The notes under the pieces: generated by a model | What the model saw: the letters and a program-made list of their open reading frames with translations, nothing else | Told to the model about the DNA's origin: nothing | Databases searched by the model: none | Source of the DNA: Roseiarcus sp963829505 | GTDB lineage: Bacteria; Pseudomonadota; Alphaproteobacteria; Rhizobiales; Beijerinckiaceae | Assembly (NCBI GenBank): GCA_963829505.1 | Contig: CAWHIL010000001.1 | Span: forward strand, 992,001 to 1,056,000 | DNA length: 64,000 nt | Direction: 5' to 3' | Part shown: piece after piece, positions 12,587 through 19,739 of the stretch | Layout of the letters: each line of letters starts with the position of its first letter | Position numbering within the stretch: the first letter of the stretch is position 1 | Made by a program: the position numbers and the translations under genes

Positions 12587-13207
12587 TCAGATCCGTCCCG
12601 TCTCGATCCGCGTCGCGCCGGCCGAAGGCCGCCACGGCTCGCCGAGGTCCGCCCAGGCGGCGCGCGTCAGGCGGAAGCTGTGGCACTCGACGAGGCCGCC
12701 GCGCGCCGGCGCGCCCTTCAGGCCCGTCGAGACCATTTCGAAGCCGCAGGTCTCGAGCACGCTGCGCGAGGCGTCGTTCTCGACCCGGACGTCGGCGAGG
12801 ATCTCGACCGCGGACGTGAGTTCGAACCCCGCCTTGACGACCGCCGAGGCGGCTTCCGTCGTCAGGCCCTTGCCCCAGTGTTCGGGCGTCAGCACATAGC
12901 CGAGGACGAGCCTGTCGTCGCCTCTCCGCTCGAGGCTGACCGTGCCGATCGCGTCGCGCTTGCCCTTCTTCGGGGTGATGACGAGGGCGAGATCGCGCCC
13001 GGAGGCGTTGCCTTCGCGGGCGGCGTAGATGTAGCGCTCGGCCGAGCCCGGCGGATAAGGGTGGGGGATGCTCGCGGTATAGCGGGCCACCTCCCACAGC
13101 GACGCATAGCGGTGCATCGCCGCGGCGTCGGCGGCGCGCGGCCAGCGCAGCCAGAGACGCGCCGTCTCCAGGCGGAAGACATCGTCTCGTGTCAGATCGG
13201 GAAACAT
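12587..13207 (-). CDS. RimJ/RimL-type GNAT N-acetyltransferase
   Basis: The protein has 206 residues. It has the GNAT_3 pattern: an N-terminal LETARLWLRWP strand, a central ...LVLGYVLTPEHWGKGLTTEA acetyl-CoA binding motif (Q/R-x-x-G-x-G/A replaced by HWGKGL) and the C-terminal ENDASRSVLETCGF helix-loop. Relatives acetylate N-termini of ribosomal proteins or small amines; the acceptor here is unknown. One or two GNAT genes between rpmA and obgE are a recurrent arrangement in Hyphomicrobiales. The start at 13207 is supported by GGAG 9 nt upstream. Confidence 0.88.
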   Translation of the reverse strand: MFPDLTRDDVFRLETARLWLRWPRAADAAAMHRYASLWEVARYTASIPHPYPPGSAERYIYAAREGNASGRDLALVITPKKGKRDAIGTVSLERRGDDRLVLGYVLTPEHWGKGLTTEAASAVVKAGFELTSAVEILADVRVENDASRSVLETCGFEMVSTGLKGAPARGGLVECHSFRLTRAAWADLGEPWRPSAGATRIETGRI

Positions 13208-13247
13208 GAAAGCTCCGGCTCTGACGCCCTGATAAGGGGCGCTAACG

Positions 13248-13324
13248 ACGAAGGGGACGCGGCGGCCGCATCCCCTTCGTAAGCTCGGGCTTACCGGACG
13301 GTTGAAAGGCCGCTTTCGCCTTTC
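13248..13324. other. Hairpins between rpmA and the GNAT gene
   Basis: A perfect 10-bp inverted repeat ACGAAGGGGA (13248-13257) / TCCCCTTCGT (13271-13280) encloses a GC-rich loop that can itself pair. A second hairpin, GAAAGGC/GCCTTTC, lies at 13304-13324. Both lie in the 203-nt gap between rpmA and the acetyltransferase on the minus strand. Neither is followed by a U-tract, so they may be RNA-processing or partial termination sites that lower obgE expression relative to the ribosomal protein genes. Confidence 0.5.
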
Positions 13325-13410
13325 ATGCTCATCTCGAAACTCTAAGGAAGGTTCGAGAACGTCCGCGGGGGCTGGTCGCCGAGGCGGGGTTCTCGTCTTT
13401 CGACCCCGCC

Positions 13411-13680
13411 TTATTCTGCTGCCGTTTGAGGAATTCGTACGCTTACATATTGCCGGCCGTCGCCTTTGCGCTCGAAACACACATCGCCCTCGGCGGTGGC
13501 GAAAAGGGTGTGGTCGACGCCCATGCCGACATTGCGGCCGGCGTGGAATTTGGTGCCGCGCTGGCGCACGATGATGGCGCCGGCGCTGGCGCGCTCGCCG
13601 CCGAACATTTTTACGCCGAGTCGGCGGCCAGCCGAGTCGCGGCCGTTGCGCGACGAGCCGCCTGCCTTCTTGTGAGCCAT
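13411..13680 (-). CDS. rpmA: 50S ribosomal protein L27
   Basis: The protein has 89 residues, the normal length. The N-terminus MAHKKAGGSSRNGRDSAGRR is diagnostic for L27, whose N-terminal tail reaches the peptidyl-transferase centre. The FHAGRNVGMGVDHTLFA core is also canonical. The ATG at 13680 is preferred over an upstream in-frame start because it gives this invariant N-terminus. It is 114 nt downstream of rplU. Confidence 0.98.
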   Translation of the reverse strand: MAHKKAGGSSRNGRDSAGRRLGVKMFGGERASAGAIIVRQRGTKFHAGRNVGMGVDHTLFATAEGDVCFERKGDGRQYVSVRIPQTAAE

Positions 13681-13794
13681 TGTCCTGCTCCGAAACCTTT
13701 GCACGCACGCTGCTTGAACGAAGCGGCGGCGACGTTGAAACCTCTATAGCGCAAAAGACCAGGCGAGAAAATCCCGCCCGTCCGTCATGAGCCT

Positions 13795-14112
13795 TCAGGC
13801 GCCGGCGGTGAAGCCGGTAATCCTGACGATCGTCAGGTCCTGCCGGTGGCCGTGCTTGCGCTTCGAATTCTTGCGGCGCCGCTTCTTGAAGGCGTAGACC
13901 TTGGGTCCACGCTTCTGCTCGACGATTGTGCCCGCGACGCTCGCGCCCGCGACATGGGGCGCGCCGATCGTGTTCTTGTCGCCGTCGAAGAGGGCGAGGA
14001 CCTCGTTGAAGGTCACGGCCGCGCCGGCTTCGCCGGGCAGCGCCATGACGGTGATCTCTTTGTCGGCGGCGACCGTGTATTGCTTGCCGCCGGTCTTGAT
14101 GACTGCGAACAT
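13795..14112 (-). CDS. rplU: 50S ribosomal protein L21
   Basis: The protein has 105 residues. MFAVIKTGGKQYTV, the KVYAFKKRRRKNSKRKHGHRQ-type basic segment and the final VRITGF are the L21 signatures. It binds 23S rRNA in the 50S subunit. It is the first gene of the rplU-rpmA cluster. A stem-loop followed by a U-rich run lies about 150 nt upstream on the coding strand (14261-14292), suggesting leader-based control. Confidence 0.98.
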   Translation of the reverse strand: MFAVIKTGGKQYTVAADKEITVMALPGEAGAAVTFNEVLALFDGDKNTIGAPHVAGASVAGTIVEQKRGPKVYAFKKRRRKNSKRKHGHRQDLTIVRITGFTAGA

Positions 14113-14260
14113 CGTTTTTCTTTCGTGTTCAGCCCGGCTCTGCGTCACGACGCGGCCGGCTTCTTGGCAGTGGGACCGAAATCGCCGCCCCTTGCGGGAC
14201 GACGGGCGAACGCTCGATTGTCGTGGTTTCGGCGCGGCCCCGTCGGCGAAACCGCTCGGG

Positions 14261-14292
14261 CGCAAAAACCAAAAGCGCGGCCGAAGCCGCGC
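14261..14292 (-). terminator. Stem-loop plus U-tract in the rplU leader (attenuator or terminator)
   Basis: On the minus strand, GCGCGGC-UUCG-GCCGCGC (complement of 14275-14292, a 7-bp GC stem with the very stable UUCG tetraloop) is followed by UUUUGGUUUUU. That is a good intrinsic terminator. The nearest minus-strand gene upstream of it is more than 800 nt away and separated by a plus-strand gene pair. Transcripts reaching it probably start in 14300-14650 and belong to rplU itself, which would make it an attenuator. An unrecognised short RNA ending here is the alternative. Confidence 0.6.
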
Positions 14293-14679
14293 TGGAGCGC
14301 GGCCTCTATATCTGTCGCTCGACCCTTGAGTCAACGACCAATGAGGCCATCGTGGAAGGGGCAGCCATTCGGTATCTGGTGATTCGAACGCCTCGAGCGC
14401 TGGGTAGGCTTGTGGCCGAGGAGAAGCGTTTCTCGCGCGACGGTGCGGACAAACGAGATGTGAGGCGGTTTCATCCTTCTTCCTTGCGGGAAATGGAAAT
14501 GCGATCACAGGGGGCTGACGGACCGCCGTGTGAGGGAGGATCGAGAGGGCGGTCGCGCCGGCGGCCACGTTTGCGCGGCCTAGATCCCGGGCGACCGGCG
14601 GGAGACAGATGCCCGCCGTAAACGGTAGCATGGCAAGGCGTCGGGACGGCGTGGATAAAGGCGATTGCGAGTTCGAACC
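14293..14679. other. Intergenic region upstream of the rplU leader stem-loop
   Basis: About 390 nt lie between the leader stem-loop of rplU and the HicAB-like pair. No coding frame here has codon use or family resemblance that I can support, and no tRNA fold is present. It presumably holds the divergent promoters for rplU (minus) and the toxin-antitoxin pair (plus). Confidence 0.4.
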
Positions 14680-14916
14680 ATGAGCAAGCCTGTCATCTTC
14701 ACCGTCACCGCGGCATGGGACGAGGAAGCGCAAGTCTGGAGCGGGCATTGCGACGACATCCCCGCGGCTGCCGACGACAAGACGCTCGACGGCCTCATCG
14801 CCAAGATCTCGCGCATGGCGCTCGACCTCGCGCCGGACAACCACCCGGGGGTGGGCGCGAACTCCATCTTCATTCAGGTCGTGGCGTTGCGCGACGCCGC
14901 GCTGCTCGCGGCGTGA
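14680..14916 (+). CDS. DUF1902 (HicB-like) antitoxin
   Basis: This 78-residue protein matches the DUF1902 fold, a HicB-like half: FTVTAAWDEEAQVWSGHCDDIP strands, then DDKTLDGLIAKISRMA helix, and a short C-terminal strand. Such proteins neutralise HicA-type RNases and probably autorepress. The stop codon overlaps the GTG start of the HicA-like gene by 4 nt (GTGA), so translation is coupled. The ATG at 14680 is preferred; a TTG at 14665 is a possible alternative. Confidence 0.78.
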   Translation: MSKPVIFTVTAAWDEEAQVWSGHCDDIPAAADDKTLDGLIAKISRMALDLAPDNHPGVGANSIFIQVVALRDAALLAA

Positions 14917-15113
14917 ATGGCGCCGCAGTTCGATCGGCCCCTGCGCGACCCCTCACAAAGGCGGGCTGCGTTTTCCTCCGGCAAGGGCGGGGAAGCCATG
15001 AGATCTGGCACAGCCCCGTGTCGGGTCGGAATTTCGCGGTGCCCGTCGGCATTCCCAGCCGACACACCGCGAACGCGATCCTTCGTCAGGCGGGCCTGCC
15101 GAAGGCCTTTTGA
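14913..15113 (+). CDS. HicA-like toxin (mRNA interferase family)
   Basis: The protein has 66 residues. The pattern LTKAGCVFLRQGRGSHEIWHSP, then VPVGIPSRHTANAILRQAGL, is that of HicA. HicA toxins carry a double-stranded-RNA-binding-like fold with the catalytic His in the GSHEIW motif and cleave mRNA when released from the antitoxin. It begins with GTG overlapping the stop of the DUF1902 gene. The antitoxin-first order is the reverse of classical hicAB but is common for DUF1902 pairs. Confidence 0.78.
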   Translation: MNGAAVRSAPARPLTKAGCVFLRQGRGSHEIWHSPVSGRNFAVPVGIPSRHTANAILRQAGLPKAF

Positions 15114-15152
15114 GTGCGGGGCGGCAGGCCGCGATGTCTGCCGGGCTCCGTC

Positions 15153-15632
15153 TCAGGCCCCGTTGGCGTCGAGCGTCATGATGGTCGAGGTCCCGTGCGC
15201 CAAGACCTTGCCGTTCCGATCGGTGACGCGCGCTTCGGACGAGATGATCCGCCGGCCCTGGGCGACGACGCGCGCCTCGGCCCGCACCCGACCCGTGTCC
15301 CGGGTGATCGGCCGGGCAAAATTTCCTTTCGTCTCCAGGGTCGTATAGCCGGCGCCGGCCGGCAGCAGCGAGTGCCCGGCGCATGCGCCGACGCTGTCGA
15401 TCAGAGTCAGCGCCCAGCCGCCGTGGACGGCGCCCATCGGGTTGAGAAGGCGCGCGCCCGGTTCGCCTTCGAAGGCCGCGAAGCCGTCGCCGACCTCGGT
15501 GATCCAGAACGACATGAGCTCCGAGATCGGCGCCTGCGGCAGCGCGCCGTCGATGATCGCCTGCAGCGCCTGCCGGCCCGTCAGAGCCGCGATCGCCCTG
15601 GGTGAGACGAGGCCGTATTTCATTGCGGTCAC
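15153..15632 (-). CDS. PaaI-type hotdog-fold thioesterase
   Basis: This 159-residue protein carries the hotdog signature NPMGAVHGGWALTLIDSVGACAGHS, with the HGG turn near the active site and an acidic residue on the following helix, then LETKGNFARPITRDTGRVRAEARVV. PaaI-like enzymes hydrolyse acyl-CoA thioesters, often aromatic ones. The GTG at 15632 has AAGGAG 6 nt upstream and is favoured over the ATG at 15623. It is transcribed divergently from a MarR regulator across a 47-bp gap holding a palindromic operator, so it is probably that regulator's target. Confidence 0.85.
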   Translation of the reverse strand: MTAMKYGLVSPRAIAALTGRQALQAIIDGALPQAPISELMSFWITEVGDGFAAFEGEPGARLLNPMGAVHGGWALTLIDSVGACAGHSLLPAGAGYTTLETKGNFARPITRDTGRVRAEARVVAQGRRIISSEARVTDRNGKVLAHGTSTIMTLDANGA

Positions 15633-15643
15633 GGGGGTCTCCT

Positions 15644-15670
15644 TGCATGCAGATGCATTATATGCAAATA
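15644..15670. promoter_or_regulatory. Probable MarR operator in the divergent promoter
   Basis: The 47-bp space between the thioesterase and marR starts contains TTGCAT (15644-15649) and ATGCAA (15662-15667) as an inverted repeat. Further ATGC half-sites lie between them (GCATGC, ATGCAT). The AT-rich palindrome and its position match the usual MarR-family dimer operator. Binding would block both promoters at once. Confidence 0.65.
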
Positions 15671-15679
15671 CATAGAATT

Positions 15680-16144
15680 ATGACACGCCGATCTCAAGCC
15701 CCCAAAACGCTCCGCGCCGACGCCCGCGACCTGATCGCCGAATGCGCCGCCTGGAACGCCCGCCTCGCCGCCCGCCTGCTCACCCAGGTCCTCGACCGGG
15801 AGCTGAGCCCGACCGGGCTGTCGATCGCGCAGCTCGGACTCATGGCCGAGATCGCCGGCGGGCCCGACGACACGCTCAGTGCGCTATCGGCGCGGGCGGG
15901 GCTCGAGCAGTCGACCTTGTCGCGCAATTTGCATGCTCTGGAGCGCCAGGGCCTCGTCGAGATCGCCATGGTCGAGAACGATCTGCGCCGCCGCATGGTC
16001 TGGTTGACCGAGGCGGGGGCGCGACGGCTGGAAGCGGCCATCCCTTTGTGGCGGCGCGCCAACGACGCGCTGAAGGGGGGATCGGGCGCGCTTGCGCGCC
16101 GGCTTGCCGCCGAGGCGCTCGCCATCGCGGGGGCCGCGTCATGA
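15680..16144 (+). CDS. MarR-family transcriptional regulator
   Basis: The protein has 154 residues. The winged-helix core is visible as LSIAQLGLMAEIAGGPDDTLSALSARAGLEQSTLSRNLHALERQGLVE, with the recognition helix at QSTLSRNLHALE. The wing NDLRRRMVWLTEAGARRLEAA and terminal dimerisation helices follow. MarR proteins are repressors released by small, often aromatic, ligands. The ATG at 15680 is chosen; the longer frame upstream would run through the operator. Divergence from a PaaI-like thioesterase suggests control of aromatic acyl-CoA turnover. Confidence 0.87.
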   Translation: MTRRSQAPKTLRADARDLIAECAAWNARLAARLLTQVLDRELSPTGLSIAQLGLMAEIAGGPDDTLSALSARAGLEQSTLSRNLHALERQGLVEIAMVENDLRRRMVWLTEAGARRLEAAIPLWRRANDALKGGSGALARRLAAEALAIAGAAS

Positions 16145-16609
16145 CGGGTCGGGCGCGAAGGGACGACCTGCCTGGAGGTCGCCGGCGCGGAGGCGTCTGT
16201 CGATCAGCCTGGACGCCGGCGCGGCTTCTACGGGCGGCGCGGATAGGATAGAAAACCTACCCTGTTCAGGCAAAAACCCTCCCTGTTCCGACAAAAAAGC
16301 TCCCTGTTCCTGGGAAAAACCTTCCCTGTTCCTGAACGCTTGGGCAGGCCTTCGGCGAGGCCGCTCCAAGGGGCCTCGGTCGCCGCCGCGGGCCCGGCCG
16401 GACGCCCTGCCCCGAGCCTCGACCCAGCAAAAACCCTCACCTCTTCAAGTCCGTATCGATTTCTCTTTTACAGAAATATGTCCCGTGCTATTCTGATGAT
16501 GTCGATAGCGCAAAAGGGCGCGGCGGGGCGATCGGAAATGCGGCGACGGGCGGCGAAAAGAAATTCTATCCTTTGGCGAGGACGCCCGGCGTCGCCGTCG
16601 CGCGTTTGT
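16145..16609. other. Convergent intergenic region
   Basis: This 465-nt gap lies between the convergent marR and aceB genes. It contains the 21-22 bp periodic repeat at 16252-16334, described separately. The rest is mixed sequence, locally AT-richer near 16430-16500, with no supportable gene. Short frames that read through the repeat give artificial periodic peptides such as NRE-F-x-EQG-F and are not considered real. Confidence 0.5.
16252..16334 (+). repeat. Periodic 21-22 bp tandem repeat, four units
   Basis: CTGTTC occurs at 16262, 16283, 16304 and 16326 (spacings 21, 21 and 22), each preceded by an A-run and CCTCC/CCTAC-like bases. The unit is approximately AAAAACCCTCCCTGTTCNN. The periodicity equals two helical turns, so every unit presents the same face of DNA. 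The same unit recurs in reverse orientation at 25345-25414. Function is unknown. Confidence 0.8.
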
Positions 16610-18205
16610 TCAGTCGATCAGCCGATAGGCCGGGAGCGTCAGGAACTCCTCGAACGTCGCCGCCAGCGACATGTCGGAGAAAAGCTTGATCGCGTCGGGA
16701 AAGCGGCCGTTGTCGTAGGCTTTCGCGCCGACCTCGCGCCGGACCCGCTCCATCTCCTCAGCCAGCGTCTCGCGGAAAAGCTCGGGCGTCGCGTGGCCGC
16801 CCTCGTCGAACTTCGCCTTCTGATGCAGCCACTGCCACACCTGGGCGCGCGAGATTTCCGCGGTCGCGGCGTCCTCCATGAGATTGTAGATCGGCACGGC
16901 GCCGCGGCCCCGGAGCCACGCCTCGATATATTGCACGCCGACGCGGATGTTCTCGCGCAGGCCCTCGCGGGTGCGCTTTCCCTTGTGCATCTCGACGAGG
17001 TCGGCCTCGGTCACGTCGACGTCGTCGCGCTTGACCGACAGCTGGTTTTTGCCCGGCATCAGCCGGTCGAACACTTCCATGGCGACGGGCACGAGGTCGG
17101 GGTGGGCGACCCAGGTGCCGTCGTGGCCGTTCTTCGCCTCGCGCTCCTTGTCGGCGCGCACTTTGGCGAAGGCCTCCTTGTTGGCGTCGGCGTCGCCCTT
17201 GACCGGAATCTGCGCCGCCATCCCTCCCATGGCGAAGGCGCCGCGCCGGTGGCAGGTCTTGATGAGCAGCAGCGAATAGGCGCTCAAGAACGCCTGGCCC
17301 ATCGTCATCACCGACCGGTCGGGGGTCAGGAAGCGGGCGTTCTTGCCGAGCCGCTTGATGAACGAGAAGATATAATCCCAGCGGCCGCAATTGAGGCCGA
17401 CGATATGGTCGCGGAGTTCGTAAAGGATCTCGTCCATCTCGAAGGCGGCCGGCAGCGTCTCGATCAGCACCGTCGCCTTGAAGCTCCCGTGCGGGACGCC
17501 GAGCGCCTCCTCCGCGTGCGAGAAGACCTCGTCCCACAGCCGCGCCTCGAGATGGCTTTCCATCTTCGGCAGATAGAAGGCGACCGTCGCGCCCTTGGCC
17601 ATTTGGGCCTTGGCCGAGTGGAAGACGTAGAGGCCGAAGTCGAACAGCGAGCCCGACACCTCGCGGCCGTCGACGGTGACGTGGCGCTCGGGCAGGTGCC
17701 AGCCGCGCGGCCGCACCATCAGCGCCGCGGTCTTTTCCTTCAGCGCGTAGGCCTTGCCGGTCGCGGGGTCGGTGAAGCCGATGCGGCCCGCCCAGAGATC
17801 CTTCAGGTTCGCCTGGCCCTCGATCATGTTGGCGAAGACCGGCGAGGAGGCGTCCTCGAAATCGGCCATGAAGACCTTGGCGCCCGAATTCAGCGCGTTG
17901 ACGATCATCTTGCGGTCGACCGGACCGGTGATCTCGACCCGCCGGTCCTGGAGATCGGCCGGGATCGGCGCGACCGTCCAGTCGCCGTCACGCACCGCCT
18001 TGGTCTCGGTCAGGAAATGGGGCAGCCGTCCGGCGTCGAAGAGCTTTTGCCGCTCGGCCCGCCGCGCGAGCAGTTCGCGCCGGCGCGCGTCGAATTTCCG
18101 GTGAAGGTCGGCCACGAAGGAGAGCGCCTCGGGCGTCAGGATGTCCGCATCCCGTGCGACGTTTTCGGCGTGGACGCGAATCCCCGTGGCGGGCTCGGCG
18201 GTCAT
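16610..18205 (-). CDS. aceB: Malate synthase A
   Basis: This 531-residue protein has the usual length for AceB. It condenses glyoxylate and acetyl-CoA to malate in the glyoxylate cycle. The family signature DHIVGLNCGRWDYIFSFIK is intact. Catalytic-region landmarks such as MVRPRGWHLPERHV, VFMADFEDASSP and GTWVAHPDLVPVA are also present. It is the isoform A enzyme, not the ~720-residue malate synthase G. The start has GAGGGAGA upstream. No isocitrate lyase proper lies nearby. An inverted repeat at 18221-18260 sits just upstream of the ribosome-binding site. Confidence 0.97.
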   Translation of the reverse strand: MTAEPATGIRVHAENVARDADILTPEALSFVADLHRKFDARRRELLARRAERQKLFDAGRLPHFLTETKAVRDGDWTVAPIPADLQDRRVEITGPVDRKMIVNALNSGAKVFMADFEDASSPVFANMIEGQANLKDLWAGRIGFTDPATGKAYALKEKTAALMVRPRGWHLPERHVTVDGREVSGSLFDFGLYVFHSAKAQMAKGATVAFYLPKMESHLEARLWDEVFSHAEEALGVPHGSFKATVLIETLPAAFEMDEILYELRDHIVGLNCGRWDYIFSFIKRLGKNARFLTPDRSVMTMGQAFLSAYSLLLIKTCHRRGAFAMGGMAAQIPVKGDADANKEAFAKVRADKEREAKNGHDGTWVAHPDLVPVAMEVFDRLMPGKNQLSVKRDDVDVTEADLVEMHKGKRTREGLRENIRVGVQYIEAWLRGRGAVPIYNLMEDAATAEISRAQVWQWLHQKAKFDEGGHATPELFRETLAEEMERVRREVGAKAYDNGRFPDAIKLFSDMSLAATFEEFLTLPAYRLID

Positions 18206-18220
18206 GGGGATCTCCCTCGG

Positions 18221-18260
18221 GCGAACGGATGGCCGCCTTTCCTAGACGGTTTCCGTTCGC
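18221..18260. promoter_or_regulatory. Inverted repeat in the aceB leader
   Basis: GCGAACGGA (18221-18229) and TCCGTTCGC (18252-18260) are perfectly complementary 9-bp arms separated by 22 bp, beginning 16 bp upstream of the aceB start. As DNA it could be an operator. As RNA it would fold into a hairpin adjacent to the ribosome-binding site. Confidence 0.5.
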
Positions 18261-18296
18261 TTGGGGAGAGCTTCGCGCGCGACGATACAGAGGGCC

Positions 18297-18545
18297 TCAG
18301 GCGGCGAGATCGCGCGCTTCAGCCGAGGCCTGCTCGCGGGCTCTGCGGCGCCCGGCCAAGAGCGACGTCGGATCGGCGTCGAGGGGGAGTGCTGTGACGT
18401 CCGCCACGTCCTGGCGGGTGAGGCCGATGTCACGCAATTCGTAGTCCGACATGCGCGCGAGCTGGCTCATCGCCCGGCGGGCGGCGCCGACCCGCGCGGG
18501 CCAGCCGAGCGCGCGAGAGGCGATAGAGGCGAAGGAATGCATCAT
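18297..18545 (-). CDS. DUF1127 (YjiS-like) small protein
   Basis: This 82-residue basic protein contains the DUF1127 core LARMSDYELRDIGLTRQDV, the D-x-x-LxDIGLxR pattern of YjiS-like proteins. Short relatives in other alphaproteobacteria take part in RNA turnover and phosphate/carbon regulation; this longer type has no settled function. GGAGACTGACC precedes the ATG at 18545. It is divergent from a LysR regulator, a recurrent pairing in Rhizobiales that implies LysR control. Confidence 0.85.
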   Translation of the reverse strand: MMHSFASIASRALGWPARVGAARRAMSQLARMSDYELRDIGLTRQDVADVTALPLDADPTSLLAGRRRAREQASAEARDLAA

Positions 18546-18724
18546 GGTCAGTCTCCAGAATGCGCGAAACCAAGGGTCCGGCGCCGAGGCGGCGTCGGGG
18601 AGCGAATCGACAGGGAGGCCAGCCCCCCGGGACTTGGGAACGCTCTTTACATAGCGCGCCGCTATTGATCGGTCTAACGAATGTTTGTAAAGTGAATCAT
18701 AACAGATCCGGATAGGTTGCTCTG

Positions 18725-19591
18725 ATGCTCGACACCGATCAGCTGCGCTCCTTTCTCGCCATCGTCGACACGGGCTCGTTCACCCGCGCGGCCGAGCGGG
18801 TCCATAAGACCCAGTCGGCGGTGTCGATGCACGTCCGCCGGCTCGAGGAGACGCTCGGCTGCGCGCTTTTCGTGAAACAGGGCCGTGGCGCGAGGCTGAC
18901 CGAGGAGGGCGAGAGCCTGATCGATTACGCCCGCCGCATCGTCCACATCGAGGCCGGCGCCGTCGCGGCGCTGTCGCGCAAGGGGCTGCGCGGCGCGGTC
19001 AGGCTCGGCATCCCGGACGACTACGCCGAGACCTACCTCGCCGACATTCTCGGGCGCTTCAACCGGCGCCATGCCCTCGTCGAGGTGTCGGTGTCGTGCG
19101 AGGGCTCGCCGGAACTCGCCCACCAGGTCGCGGCGAGCGCGCTGGATCTGGCGCTCGTCACCTATCACCCCGGGCTGCACGACTTCGAGCTTCTGCGCGA
19201 GCAGCCGCTCGTCTGGGCGGCCTCCGAGCGCTTTCACATCGAGGCGAACGCGCCCATTCCGCTCGCGCTCGGCTCTGTCTCGTGCCTCTGGCGGCGCGAG
19301 GCGGACGCGGCGCTGAGCGAGGCCGAGCGCTCGACCCGCGGCCTCTTCTTCTCGAAGAACTACAGCGCCATCGGCTCGGTCGTCAGGGCGGGCCTCGCGG
19401 TGACGACCCTCCCCCAGTCGATGGTCGGGGAGGGCATGCGGATCCTCGGCGCCGACGAAGGCCTGCCCGAACTGCCGCTGACGCGCATGGGGCTCATCCA
19501 CGCGGCCGGTCGCCCGAGCGAGGAGGCGAAAGCGCTCGCCAACGCCATCCGCGAGACGGTGAGCGCCGCGCCCGCTCGACGGGCTGCCTGA
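18725..19591 (+). CDS. LysR-family transcriptional regulator
   Basis: The protein has 288 residues. The N-terminal winged helix-turn-helix is classical: LRSFLAIVDTGSFTRAAERVHKTQSAVSMHVRRLEETLGCALFVKQGRG. A periplasmic-binding-protein-like effector domain follows (about 90-285). It lies head-to-head with the DUF1127 gene across 179 bp containing AT-rich sequence near 18690-18720, presumably its binding site and promoter. The co-inducer is unknown. Confidence 0.9.
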   Translation: MLDTDQLRSFLAIVDTGSFTRAAERVHKTQSAVSMHVRRLEETLGCALFVKQGRGARLTEEGESLIDYARRIVHIEAGAVAALSRKGLRGAVRLGIPDDYAETYLADILGRFNRRHALVEVSVSCEGSPELAHQVAASALDLALVTYHPGLHDFELLREQPLVWAASERFHIEANAPIPLALGSVSCLWRREADAALSEAERSTRGLFFSKNYSAIGSVVRAGLAVTTLPQSMVGEGMRILGADEGLPELPLTRMGLIHAAGRPSEEAKALANAIRETVSAAPARRAA

Positions 19592-19739
19592 AGAGCCTGC
19601 GCGGGCCCGCGCATCTTGAAGGCGGCAGTTAAGAATTAACCTTAAGAGCCCATTAAGCCGACCGTGACACGTTCTTGCCGTTGCGTTTCGTGGGCGCGGT
19701 CGGTCGTCGCCCCAGACTTCGGACGAGGGACGACGGAAG

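Noticed and set aside
14370..14390. tRNA T-loop-like GTTCGAATC on the minus strand
   Set aside because: No acceptor stem, anticodon arm or D-arm can be formed around it.
16252..16334. Possible CRISPR array
   Set aside because: The units are 21-22 bp including the variable bases; there is no alternation of ~28-36 bp repeats with unique spacers, and no cas genes are near.
16340..18397. A 685-codon plus-strand frame over aceB
   Set aside because: It is antisense to malate synthase and its composition mirrors the codon structure of aceB; no family resemblance.
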